This document shows, piece by piece, positions 25,630 to 33,825 of a stretch of 64,000 nucleotides of DNA; position 1 is the stretch's first letter, and every line of letters starts with the position of its first letter. The DNA is taken from the NCBI RefSeq assembly GCF_007341385.1, contig NZ_VJYD01000008.1, forward strand, positions 1 through 64,000, read 5' to 3'. The DNA comes from Flavobacterium daemonense (GTDB lineage Bacteria > Bacteroidota > Bacteroidia > Flavobacteriales > Flavobacteriaceae). The translations under genes and the position numbers were made by a program. The notes beneath the pieces were generated by a model. That model saw nothing but the letters and a program-made list of their open reading frames with translations. It ran no database searches and was not told the DNA's origin.

Positions 25630-26874
25630 CTATTCATAGCGCAAAGCCTCAATTGGGTCTAATTTGGAAGCTTTTATTGCTGGATATAATCCTGACACAA
25701 TTGCAACAGTAAAACTGGTTGCAAAAGCTGCGAAAATCGCGCCCCACGGAATCACAAATGAAAATTTCATAGCCGTTGCTAGCGCAAAACCAATTAAAAT
25801 TCCGATAACAATTCCAACTAATCCGCCAATTTGTCCAATCAATAAAGTTTCGATAAAAAACTGAAACGAAATAGTCGATTTTGTTGCTCCTAATGCTTTT
25901 CGAACTCCAATTTCACGTGTACGCTCCGTAACCGAAACGATCATAATATTCATCAAAGCAATTGACGAACCTAGAATCGTAATAATAGAAATTATCCAAG
26001 AAGCCCAACCTAAATATTGCGTAATTCCAAGAATTCGGTTGATTAAATCGTCGCTTCGTCCAATTCCAAAATTATTGTCGCGAACGGGATTTAATTTACG
26101 AACTCTACGCATTACACTTGTTGCATTGTCAATTGCGGGATCTAAAAGTTCTTTTTTAGAAACCATGACACTTACTGTGTAATTGATATTTGGCGCCGTA
26201 AATAAAGAACGCGCCACTTGAATCGGGATTAAAACTCTTAAATCTTGGCTGTTTCCAAAAGTCGAACCTTTCTCTTTTAAAACGCCGATTACTTTGAATC
26301 GCGCTCCTCGAATTGAAATAATTTTGTCGATTGGATTGACATCTTTCAGCAAACCTTTTTCAAAATCAGAACCAACGATGCAAGAATAGGTATTGTTGTC
26401 AATATCAAATTGGTTAAAAGAACGTCCTAAAGTAGTTTCTAAGCCTGAATTTGATATAAAATGCTCGTCAACGCCTAAAACTTTTATTTCTGGATCTGTT
26501 TTTTCGTCTAGAAATTTAACTTCTGCTTTTGAAGTTGCTGTAAAAGAAAGAGAAGTTTCGGTAAATGGATATTTGTATTTGTTTTTGAAGGCAACCGCTT
26601 CTGGATAAGAAATGATCGGATTTACGATTTCACGCTCTTTTCCGCCACGATTTTTCAGATTGTTTTCGTATTGATTGATATTGAAAGTGTTGGCGCCCAT
26701 TGAAGCAAAATTGGTCGAAACGGTATTTTCTAAAGCCGTAACAACAGTCAAAATTCCGACCAAAGCGGTAATCCCGATGGCAATAATTAAAACGGTAAGA
26801 ATGGTTCGAAGAATTTGTGTTTTGATGGAACCAAAAGCAATTCGGATATTTTCTTTAAATAATTTTAGCATCAT
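25630..26874 (-). CDS. ABC transporter permease, MacB/LolC type
   Basis: About 414-residue permease with the MacB arrangement. One transmembrane helix lies near the N-terminus (ILRTILTVLIIAIGITALVG) and is followed by a periplasmic MacB-PCD domain of about 220 residues. Three helices sit at the C-terminus, with VTERTREIGVRKALGATKST between them and the final SKLDPIEALRYE. Such permeases work with an ATPase in efflux or lipoprotein handling; no ATPase gene is adjacent. ATG at 26874 was chosen over a TTG two codons upstream. Confidence 0.85.
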   Translation of the reverse strand: MMLKLFKENIRIAFGSIKTQILRTILTVLIIAIGITALVGILTVVTALENTVSTNFASMGANTFNINQYENNLKNRGGKEREIVNPIISYPEAVAFKNKYKYPFTETSLSFTATSKAEVKFLDEKTDPEIKVLGVDEHFISNSGLETTLGRSFNQFDIDNNTYSCIVGSDFEKGLLKDVNPIDKIISIRGARFKVIGVLKEKGSTFGNSQDLRVLIPIQVARSLFTAPNINYTVSVMVSKKELLDPAIDNATSVMRRVRKLNPVRDNNFGIGRSDDLINRILGITQYLGWASWIISIITILGSSIALMNIMIVSVTERTREIGVRKALGATKSTISFQFFIETLLIGQIGGLVGIVIGILIGFALATAMKFSFVIPWGAIFAAFATSFTVAIVSGLYPAIKASKLDPIEALRYE

Positions 26875-26967
26875 GACCAATTTGTCACGAAAATACGGTT
26901 TTTGTTACAAGTTTGTTTTCGAACCGCTATTATTTATTTTAAAAAGTAAGATATTTGCAAACTTATT

Positions 26968-27108
26968 TAAGTCGAAAGTTGGAAAGTCATAAAGTCGAAA
27001 GTCTGAAGCACCAGCAATCAAAAAATAGAAATAAATTAACTTTAAAGGTTTTTGAATTTAAGTTTCAAAAGAAATCTAAAATCCAAGATCTAAAATCTAA
27101 AATAAAAA
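26968..27108. repeat. Short-word tandem repeats in the hisS leader
   Basis: Two groups: AAAGTCGAAAGTTGGAAAGT (26968 onward), repeated as AAAGTCGAAAGTC to 27003, and CTAAAATCCAAGATCTAAAA followed by ATCTAAAAT (27078-27105), directly before the hisS ATG. Similar CTAAAAT arrays precede other genes in this window (7915-7933, 32262-32312). Confidence 0.6.
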
Positions 27109-27112
27109 AAAG

Positions 27113-28540
27113 ATGGCTTCAAAACCAAGTATTCCAAAAGGAACCAGAGATTTTTCGCCTGCAGAGGTGTCAAAACGTCAATATATTATTCAGACAATAA
27201 AAGCTAATTTCGAGAAATTTGGTTTTCAGCCAATCGAAACGCCTTCGTTTGAAAATTCAGATACGTTGATGGGGAAATATGGAGAAGAAGGAGATCGCTT
27301 GATTTTTAAAATCTTAAATTCTGGTAATTTTTTCTACAATAAAAGCAAAATTGAATTGCCACAATCAATTGAAGAATTGCAAATCAATTCGGCTGAAAAA
27401 ATCAGTTTAGAACAAAGAATAGAACTGAATAAATTCACCGGAAAAATTTCTGAGAAAGCCTTGCGTTACGACCTGACAGTTCCTTTTGCAAGGTACGTCG
27501 TACAGCACCAAAGCGAAATTGAATTTCCTTTTAAAAGATACCAGATTCAACCAGTTTGGAGAGCTGATAATCCGCAAAAAGGGCGTTTTAGAGAATTTTT
27601 TCAATGTGATGCCGATGTTGTGGGGTCAAAATCATTGTGGCAAGAAGTTGAATTGGTTCAATTGTATGATACTGTTTTCACTTCTCTAGGTTTAGAAGGC
27701 GTAACCATCAAAATCAATAACCGAAAAATATTATCTGGAATTGCTGAAGTTATTGGCGCTTCAGATAAATTAATTGACTTTACAGTTGCTCTTGATAAAT
27801 TGGATAAAATTGGAGAAGATGGGGTAAAGAAAGAAATGATTGAAAAAGGAATTTCTAAAGAAGCTTTGGTAAAAGTACAGCCACTTTTTAGCTTCAGCGG
27901 AACTTTTGCAGATAAAATCAATCAACTTTCAGAATTGTTGTCTTCATCAGAAGAAGGAATGAAAGGTGTAGAGGAATTGAAATTTATATGTGACAATGTT
28001 GCAGATTTAGGTTTGGCAACTGCAATTTTAGACTTAGATGTGACTTTGGCACGCGGTCTAAATTATTATACCGGGGCAATTTTTGAAGTTGCAGCGCCAA
28101 AAACAGTTGCAATGGGATCTATTGGCGGTGGCGGAAGATACGACGATTTGACTGGTATTTTTGGTTTGAAAAACATGAGTGGTGTCGGAATTTCTTTTGG
28201 GTTGGATAGAATCTATTTGGTTTTAGAAGAATTACAATTGTTTCCAGAAACTGTTGCGGCAACTTCAAAAGCGATTTTTATCAATTACGGAGATAAAGAA
28301 GCTTTGTATGCTTCAAAAGCGATTCAGAAATTAAGACAAGAAAATATAAAAGTGGAATTGTATCCTGACAATGTAAAAGTTGGAAAACAATTTCAATATG
28401 CAGATAAACGCTTGATTCCGTTTGCAGTAATTGTTGGCGATCAAGAAATTGCTTCAAATACTTATTCACTTAAAAACTTAGTGTCAGGTGAACAGGTTTC
28501 TGTTGACTTTGAAGGATTGAAAAACGCATTACTGGCATAA
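27113..28540 (+). CDS. hisS: Histidyl-tRNA synthetase
   Basis: 475-residue class II synthetase. The start [15 protein letters not shown] is typical. Motif 2 is around [12 protein letters not shown] and [20 protein letters not shown], the histidine-binding loop contains [15 protein letters not shown], and [12 protein letters not shown] with [10 protein letters not shown] forms motif 3. A C-terminal anticodon-binding domain begins near residue 385. The gene is intact and single, with a repeat-rich leader. Confidence 0.96.
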   Translation: MASKPSIPKGTRDFSPAEVSKRQYIIQTIKANFEKFGFQPIETPSFENSDTLMGKYGEEGDRLIFKILNSGNFFYNKSKIELPQSIEELQINSAEKISLEQRIELNKFTGKISEKALRYDLTVPFARYVVQHQSEIEFPFKRYQIQPVWRADNPQKGRFREFFQCDADVVGSKSLWQEVELVQLYDTVFTSLGLEGVTIKINNRKILSGIAEVIGASDKLIDFTVALDKLDKIGEDGVKKEMIEKGISKEALVKVQPLFSFSGTFADKINQLSELLSSSEEGMKGVEELKFICDNVADLGLATAILDLDVTLARGLNYYTGAIFEVAAPKTVAMGSIGGGGRYDDLTGIFGLKNMSGVGISFGLDRIYLVLEELQLFPETVAATSKAIFINYGDKEALYASKAIQKLRQENIKVELYPDNVKVGKQFQYADKRLIPFAVIVGDQEIASNTYSLKNLVSGEQVSVDFEGLKNALLA

Positions 28541-28551
28541 GAATTTAACGG

Positions 28552-28681
28552 CAAAGTGCGCTAAGATTTAATTTCATTTCGCGCATAAAAAACACAAAGT
28601 TCGCAAAGCTGAATCAATACAAAGCTTTGCGAACTTTATATTTTATAAAAATCAGACTTTTAAAAATTTTAGCGCACTTTG
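28552..28681. repeat. Nested palindrome upstream of tRNA-Trp
   Basis: Outer arms CAAAGTGCGCTAA (28552-28564) and TTAGCGCACTTTG (28669-28681) are exact complements. The inner core AAAGTTCGCAAAGCT (28596-28610) pairs exactly with AGCTTTGCGAACTTT (28623-28637). The same inner core recurs on the other side of the tRNA. It may also terminate hisS. Confidence 0.78.
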
Positions 28682-28815
28682 TAGTTATTTCGCAAAGCTT
28701 TGGTAACGATTGTGTTAATGAATTATCACCTCATATAAGCCTAAATATTTTTTAAAATCTGCCTAAAATAGTTGCCGGAGAAGAAAAAATACTTTTAATT
28801 TGCCGACCTTAAGTT

Positions 28816-28886
28816 ACGGGCGTAGTTCAAGGGTAGAATAGCGGTCTCCAAAACCGTTGATGGGGGTTCGAATCCCTCCGCCCGTG
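28816..28886 (+). tRNA. trnW: tRNA-Trp (anticodon CCA)
   Basis: Complete cloverleaf: acceptor stem ACGGGCG / CGCCCGT, D arm with TTCAAGGGTAGAA, anticodon stem GCGGT / ACCGT around the loop CTCCAAA (anticodon CCA at 28848-28850), and T arm GGGGG-TTCGAAT-CCCTC. The discriminator base is G. The 3' CCA is not fully encoded. Length 71 nt. Confidence 0.96.
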
Positions 28887-28893
28887 CAATATT

Positions 28894-29041
28894 TTTACCG
28901 CAAAGAACGCAAGGTTTTTATCTTGGTTCCTTGAAAAAAAAAAACAAAAAGTTCGCAAAGCTAAATTTATATAAAGCTTTGCGAACTTTTTGTTTTATAT
29001 AGTTTAAAGAGTAAAAAAAACTTTGCGTTCTTTGCGGTAAA
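28894..29041. repeat. Nested palindrome downstream of tRNA-Trp
   Basis: Outer arms TTTACCGCAAAGAACGCAAG (28894 onward) pair with CTTTGCGTTCTTTGCGGTAAA (to 29041). Inner arms AACAAAAAGTTCGCAAAGCT (28943-28962) pair exactly with 28975-28994. The inner core is identical to that of the palindrome before the tRNA. Confidence 0.78.
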
Positions 29042-29083
29042 TTTTTTGCTTTTCAAATTTTTAGTATTGATCAGGCTGCGTAA

Positions 29084-29120
29084 AAAAAAAGCTTCGGCTG
29101 AATGAGGCGAAGCTTTTTTT
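29084..29120. terminator. Terminator hairpin after the tRNA region
   Basis: 13-bp stem AAAAAAAGCTTCG / CGAAGCTTTTTTT with an 11-base loop and a final T run. It probably ends the tRNA-Trp transcript. Confidence 0.75.
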
Positions 29121-29319
29121 AATATAAGGTAAATTTGAATTAATAATTATTTATAAGGCCAGAAGCCAACCCTTAAATTCAATTTTGATAGATAATAGAT
29201 TTGTGATTTATTTACGTCTCAAAGATAAAATAAACTATAACGTAATAGTCTTAAAATTATACTAATTTTTTTTAAGGTATATTTGGATTTTAAAAGGCTC
29301 AGTTTTAATAAAGTGACAA

Positions 29320-29352
29320 TTTGACATTTTACAAGATTTGGCAGTACTTTTG
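29320..29352 (+). promoter_or_regulatory. Promoter of grpE-dnaJ
   Basis: TTTG at 29320-29323 and TACTTTTG at 29345-29352 with a 21-base spacer match the Bacteroidetes housekeeping promoter well. Transcription would start near 29357, ruling out the in-frame ATG at 29321 as a start. Confidence 0.65.
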
Positions 29353-29374
29353 CAATCCAACAAAAAGAATAAAA

Positions 29375-29953
29375 ATGAAGTTTAAGAATATTTTTAAAAA
29401 TAAAAGTAATATGACTACGGAAAATACAGAATTCGATCAGGAATTAGATGATGTAACGTTAGAGAACAATGCCAACGGAGAGCAATTAATTGTTGAAGAA
29501 TTAAGTGTTGAAGAGCAATTGGCTCAAGACTTGGCAAAAGAAAAAGATAAGTTTTTGAGATTATTTGCCGAATTTGAAAATTACAAAAAAAGAACTTCAA
29601 AAGAGCGTATCGATTTGTTCAAAACTGCAAATCAAGAAGTTTTGTTAGCAATGCTTCCTGTTTTAGATGATTTTGACAGAGCGACTGTTGAGATCAACAA
29701 ATCTGACGATGAAAATCTGAAAAAAGGAGTAGAGTTGATTCATGAAAAGCTGAAAAGTACTTTGGTTTCTAAAGGTTTAGAGCAAGTGGATGTGAAAACT
29801 GGTGACGCTTTTAATGCTGATTTTGCTGAGGCAATTACCCAAATTCCAGCTCCATCTGACAAATTAAAAGGGAAAATTGTTGATGTTATTGAAAAAGGCT
29901 ACAAATTAGGAGACAAAATTATTCGTTTCCCTAAAGTGGTTATCGGAAACTAA
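29375..29953 (+). CDS. grpE: GrpE, nucleotide exchange factor of DnaK
   Basis: About 192-residue co-chaperone. A coiled-coil N-terminal half contains EEQLAQDLAKEKDKFLRLFA and EFENYKKRTSKERID. The C-terminal beta domain has GLEQVDVKTGDAFNADFAEA and ends IIRFPKVVIGN, the standard GrpE end. The promoter at 29320-29352 excludes the longer frame. ATG 29375 is preferred, with ATG 29411 (MTTENTEFD) as the alternative. dnaJ follows after 69 bases; dnaK is not in the window. Confidence 0.93.
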   Translation: MKFKNIFKNKSNMTTENTEFDQELDDVTLENNANGEQLIVEELSVEEQLAQDLAKEKDKFLRLFAEFENYKKRTSKERIDLFKTANQEVLLAMLPVLDDFDRATVEINKSDDENLKKGVELIHEKLKSTLVSKGLEQVDVKTGDAFNADFAEAITQIPAPSDKLKGKIVDVIEKGYKLGDKIIRFPKVVIGN

Positions 29954-30022
29954 AATGCAAATTAAAATTTCAGTTTCATTTTTGGAATTTGGAATTTAGA
30001 AATTTGGAATTTAAACCTTATT

Positions 30023-31129
30023 ATGAAAAAAGATTTTTACGAAATACTAGGCATTTCAAAAAATGCTGATGCTGCCGAAATTAAAAAAGCGTACCGAAAA
30101 AGTGCTTTGAAATATCACCCTGATAAAAATCCAGGCGACAAAGAGGCAGAAGAAAACTTTAAACTTGCGGCAGAAGCGTATGAAGTTTTGAGCGATCCGC
30201 AGAAAAAGGCGAAATACGATCAATATGGTCATCAAGCTTTTGATGGTTCTGGCGGATTTGGCGGCCACGGTGGTATGAATATGGATGACATTTTCAGCCA
30301 GTTTGGTGATATTTTTGGAGGCGGATTTGGCGGTTTCGGGGGCGGAGGCGGAGGTCCTCGTCGCGCTAAAGGAAGCAATCTTCGAATTAAAGTAAAATTG
30401 ACTTTAGAAGAGATTGCAAATGGAGTTGAGAAAAAAGTAAAAGTAAAACGTAAAGTTCAGGCTAAAGGCGTAACGTATAAAACTTGTACAACTTGTAATG
30501 GTCAAGGTCAGGTAATGCGTGTAACAAATACTATTTTAGGTAGAATGCAGTCGGCATCGACTTGTCCTACTTGCGGTGGTTCTGGACAAATTTTAGATAA
30601 AAAACCTTCTGAAGCAGATGGCCAAGGTATGGTGGTAGAAGACGAAACAGTTTCTATCAAAATTCCAGCTGGTGTTGTTGACGGAATGCAATTAAAAGTT
30701 TCTAATAAAGGAAACGATGCGCCAGGAAACAGTATTCCAGGTGATTTGATTGTTGTGATTGAAGAAATTGAACACGAATTTTTGAAACGTGAAGGTGAAA
30801 ATATTCACTTTGATTTGTATATCAGTTTCCCAGAAGCAGTTTTAGGTGCTTCAAAAGATATTGAAGCAATCAACGGAAAAGTTCGTATTAAATTGGAAGA
30901 AGGAATTCAGTCTGGAAAAATCTTAAGATTAAAAGGAAAAGGAATTCCAAGCATCAATGGTTACGGAAGCGGAGATTTATTAGTTCACGTAAATGTTTGG
31001 ACGCCAAAAACATTGAACAAAGAGCAAAAACAGTTTTTTGAAAATGCTTTAGACAGTGAGCATTTTGCTCCAAGTCCTGAAAAATCAGAAAAATCATTTT
31101 TTGAGAAAGTAAAAGATATGTTTTCATAA
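30023..31129 (+). CDS. dnaJ: Chaperone DnaJ (Hsp40) with a reduced zinc region
   Basis: 368-residue type I J-protein. The J domain (1-70) has the HPD motif in KYHPDKNPGDKE. A G/F-rich stretch (76-112) follows. The cysteine-rich region has only two CxxCxGxG motifs, CTTCNGQG and CPTCGGSG, whereas classical DnaJ has four, so one zinc centre is expected instead of two. The C-terminal beta-sandwich domains (IKIPAGVVDGMQLKV onward) are complete. It forms an operon with grpE. Confidence 0.94.
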   Translation: MKKDFYEILGISKNADAAEIKKAYRKSALKYHPDKNPGDKEAEENFKLAAEAYEVLSDPQKKAKYDQYGHQAFDGSGGFGGHGGMNMDDIFSQFGDIFGGGFGGFGGGGGGPRRAKGSNLRIKVKLTLEEIANGVEKKVKVKRKVQAKGVTYKTCTTCNGQGQVMRVTNTILGRMQSASTCPTCGGSGQILDKKPSEADGQGMVVEDETVSIKIPAGVVDGMQLKVSNKGNDAPGNSIPGDLIVVIEEIEHEFLKREGENIHFDLYISFPEAVLGASKDIEAINGKVRIKLEEGIQSGKILRLKGKGIPSINGYGSGDLLVHVNVWTPKTLNKEQKQFFENALDSEHFAPSPEKSEKSFFEKVKDMFS

Positions 31130-31162
31130 AACATACTTTTTCTAAAAGATGTAAACAAATAT

Positions 31163-31199
31163 AAAACCCATTCTAACATAAATTTAGGATGGGTTTTTT
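31163..31199 (+). terminator. grpE-dnaJ terminator
   Basis: 14-bp stem AAAACCCATTCTAA / TTAGGATGGGTTTT (one U-G pair on the plus-strand RNA) followed by T residues, 34 bases after the dnaJ stop. Confidence 0.85.
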
Positions 31200-31293
31200 G
31201 CGCATTATTACACAGATTTGCTAGTAATTATTTACTTTTACATTCGCTGAGCCAGAATGGTTAAGAGCGACGCAGAAAAATCCAAAATATAGC

Positions 31294-32223
31294 ATGAGCA
31301 ACTTACTCGAAGTACATAAAGTCGTAAAACAATACGGTGATTATGTAGCGCTTAACGAAGTTTCATTAAATGTGCCGAAAGGCAGTATCTACGGACTTTT
31401 AGGTCCGAATGGAGCTGGAAAAACTTCTCTAATAAGGATCATCAATCAAATTACAATGCCTGATAGCGGCGAGATAATTTTAGATGGTGAAAAATTACAG
31501 CCAAAACACGTACAGACTATCGGTTATCTTCCGGAAGAAAGAGGTTTGTACAGTTCGATGAAAGTGGGGGAACAGTGTTTGTATTTGGCACAAATGAAAG
31601 GACTTTCTAAAGCTGAAGCTAAAAAGCAATTAGATTATTGGTTTGACCGTCTTGGAATTCAAGGCTGGTGGAACAAAAAAATCCAGGAGCTTTCTAAGGG
31701 AATGGCGCAGAAAATTCAATTTGTAGTTTGTGTGCTTCACAAACCTAAATTGCTGATTTTAGATGAACCTTTCTCTGGATTTGATCCTGTAAATGCTAAT
31801 ATTATCAAAGATGAAATTTTGGCTTTGAAAGAACAAGGTTCTACGATTATTTTTTCGACTCACAGAATGGAAAGTGTTGAGGAACTTTGCGAAAATATTG
31901 CTCTTATTCATAAATCAAATAAATTGATTGAAGGTAAAGTTGTTGATGTTAAACGCCAATTTAGAACCAACAGTTTTGAAGTTGGGATTTTGACTGACAA
32001 TGTTGAAGGCTTGATGTATGACATTACTCAGAAATTTACCGTTTCGCCTGCCAGTTTTAAATCTTTGAATGAAGATTTGAAATTGAATATTCAAATAGGG
32101 AATTCGGCGCCAAATGAATTGCTGCATCTTTTGACACAACGCGGACAAGTAACGCATTTCGTTGAAAAAATCCCAAGCATAAACGATATTTTTATTCAAA
32201 CGGTAACAGAAAATAAAGTTTAG
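31294..32223 (+). CDS. ABC exporter ATP-binding protein (NatA-like)
   Basis: 309-residue ATPase subunit. Walker A is GLLGPNGAGKTS, the signature motif ELSKGMAQK and Walker B LLILDEPFSGFDP, with the switch histidine in FSTHRM. After residue 215 comes the DUF4162-type C-terminal extension typical of the NatA group. It is paired with the ABC-2 permease 91 bases downstream. In Bacillus NatAB exports sodium; the substrate here cannot be read from sequence. Confidence 0.9.
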   Translation: MSNLLEVHKVVKQYGDYVALNEVSLNVPKGSIYGLLGPNGAGKTSLIRIINQITMPDSGEIILDGEKLQPKHVQTIGYLPEERGLYSSMKVGEQCLYLAQMKGLSKAEAKKQLDYWFDRLGIQGWWNKKIQELSKGMAQKIQFVVCVLHKPKLLILDEPFSGFDPVNANIIKDEILALKEQGSTIIFSTHRMESVEELCENIALIHKSNKLIEGKVVDVKRQFRTNSFEVGILTDNVEGLMYDITQKFTVSPASFKSLNEDLKLNIQIGNSAPNELLHLLTQRGQVTHFVEKIPSINDIFIQTVTENKV

Positions 32224-32226
32224 ATT

Positions 32227-32312
32227 TCTGTCCCGAAGCTTCGGGATAGATTTTAGAGTGAAGGCCTAAAATCTAAAAATCTAAAGTCAACAATCTAAAA
32301 TCTAAAATCAAC
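32227..32312. repeat. Hairpin and CTAAAAT-word array between the ABC genes
   Basis: TCTGTCCCGAAG / CTTCGGGATAGA (32227-32250) is a nearly perfect palindrome. It is followed by repeated CTAAAAATCTAAAG, CAATCTAAAATCTAAAATC units (32265-32312) ending just before the permease ATG. Confidence 0.6.
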
Positions 32313-32314
32313 AA

Positions 32315-33631
32315 ATGAGTATTATTTCATTAATTATAAAAAGAGAATTTATTGCCAAAGTCCGCAATAAATCTTTTGTTGTCATGACTTTTTTGAGTCC
32401 GCTTATATTTGTGGCGATTGCTGTTTTTATTGGTTATTTGAGTTCGATGAAAGCCGAAACAAAACGCATAGCAATTCATGACGAAACCGGACTTTTTGCT
32501 AATGATTTTGTAAAGCAAAACAAGAAAAATGGCGAATATAAATATCTCAATTTATCTGAAATTGATGTAAATGCGTTGAAAGACAGTATTACAAAAGAAA
32601 ATTTCAGTGGATTAATTGTAATTCCAAAAACAAATAATTCTAAAGATTTAGAAAGCAAAATCGAGTTTATTTCGAATAACAGTCCAAGTATTTCTTTTAT
32701 TGAAAATACACAAGAGATTATTGGTTCAAAAATTACAAAATTGAATCTTGAAGAAGCAAAACTGGATACTTTAGCAATTCAGAAAGCGCAGTCAAATGTC
32801 AATATCCATTTGGTTAAAGCTTCGGGAGAAGAAAGTTTAAAAGGGTTGAATGAAATCAAAATCGCAATTGGTGGTGCTTTTGGTTATTTGATTATGATGT
32901 TTATTATCATCTACGGAAATATGGTAATGAGAAGCGTAATTGAAGAAAAAACAAACCGAATTATCGAAATCATTATTTCATCGGTAAAACCATTTCAGTT
33001 AATGATTGGGAAAATCGTCGGAACTTCATTAGCGGGAATTTTGCAATTTATGATTTGGGCTATTATTGGCTTGGGATTAATGTTTGCTGCTTCAGCATTT
33101 TTTGGCGTGAATGTTGGGCCAACAGCCAGAATTTCACCAGAAATGATGCAATCAGCGCAACATCAATTATCTGGTTCGGCACAAATGTATATTGCTGAAT
33201 TATGGAATTTGCCAATTGCCAGCATTATAATTGGATTTGTAATTTATTTTATTGGGGGTTATTTCCTTTATAGTTCATTTTACGCAGCAATTGGAGCCGC
33301 AGTTGATAATCAAACCGACTCACAGCAGTTTCTTTTGCCAATATTAATGCCATTGATTTTAAGTGTTTATATCGGATTTTTCACGGTAGTAAATGATCCG
33401 CACGGAACAATCGCTGTTGTATTTTCGATGATTCCACTTACGTCACCAATAGTTATGTTAATGCGTATTCCGTTTGGCGTGCCGTGGTGGCAAATTGCAA
33501 TTTCGGTATCATTATTGTTTGCTTCCTTTTTCCTTGTAGTTTGGTTTGCAGCAAAAATCTACCGAATAGGTATTTTAATGTACGGTAAAAAACCAACGTG
33601 GAAGGAATTGTATAAATGGTTGAAGTATTAG
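32315..33631 (+). CDS. ABC-2 type exporter permease (NatB-like)
   Basis: 438-residue membrane protein. TM1 is at about 18-42 (SFVVMTFLSPLIFVAIAVFI), then an extracytoplasmic domain of about 130 residues, and a C-terminal bundle of five helices starting near residue 185 (IAIGGAFGYLIMMFIIIYG). The cytoplasmic segment VIEEKTNRIIEIIISSVKP is the ABC-2 signature after TM2. It forms the exporter with the preceding ATPase. Substrate unknown. Confidence 0.88.
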   Translation: MSIISLIIKREFIAKVRNKSFVVMTFLSPLIFVAIAVFIGYLSSMKAETKRIAIHDETGLFANDFVKQNKKNGEYKYLNLSEIDVNALKDSITKENFSGLIVIPKTNNSKDLESKIEFISNNSPSISFIENTQEIIGSKITKLNLEEAKLDTLAIQKAQSNVNIHLVKASGEESLKGLNEIKIAIGGAFGYLIMMFIIIYGNMVMRSVIEEKTNRIIEIIISSVKPFQLMIGKIVGTSLAGILQFMIWAIIGLGLMFAASAFFGVNVGPTARISPEMMQSAQHQLSGSAQMYIAELWNLPIASIIIGFVIYFIGGYFLYSSFYAAIGAAVDNQTDSQQFLLPILMPLILSVYIGFFTVVNDPHGTIAVVFSMIPLTSPIVMLMRIPFGVPWWQIAISVSLLFASFFLVVWFAAKIYRIGILMYGKKPTWKELYKWLKY

Positions 33632-33646
33632 TTTTTTGAGGTTGCA

Positions 33647-33817
33647 AAGGTTCAGAGGGACAAAGATTCAAAGGTTTTTTGAATTTTTGTAACTTAGAAA
33701 AGCGACTTTAAGAAATGCACTAGAACCAGAAGAAATATTATATAACAGGTTAAAAGGTATAATTGTAGACAAAGATTTTAAACTTTGTACCTATGAACCT
33801 TTGCAACTTTGAACCTT
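33647..33817. repeat. Inverted repeat region between the permease and the sigma-54 activator
   Basis: GGTTCAGAGGGACAAAGATT and CAAAGGTTTTT (33647-33680) face ACCTATGAACCTTTGCAACT and TTGAACCTTAG (33789-33817). A near copy of the left arm is at 43908-43938. The centre (33693-33812) holds an open frame of 39 codons without a start codon, discussed in the findings. Confidence 0.55.
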
Positions 33818-33825
33818 AGAAAAAA

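Noticed and set aside
28541..29120. CRISPR-like array from the recurring CGCAAAG words
   Set aside because: The words form inverted repeats with no regular unit-spacer pattern and no cas genes nearby.
29321..29374. Longer GrpE start
   Set aside because: The -33/-7 promoter at 29320-29352 overlaps this ATG, so it cannot be in the transcript.
31246..31283. tRNA-like fragment (GAGCCAGAATGGTTAAGAGC resembles a D arm)
   Set aside because: No acceptor or T arm follows and no cloverleaf can be folded; probably chance similarity just upstream of the NatA-like gene.
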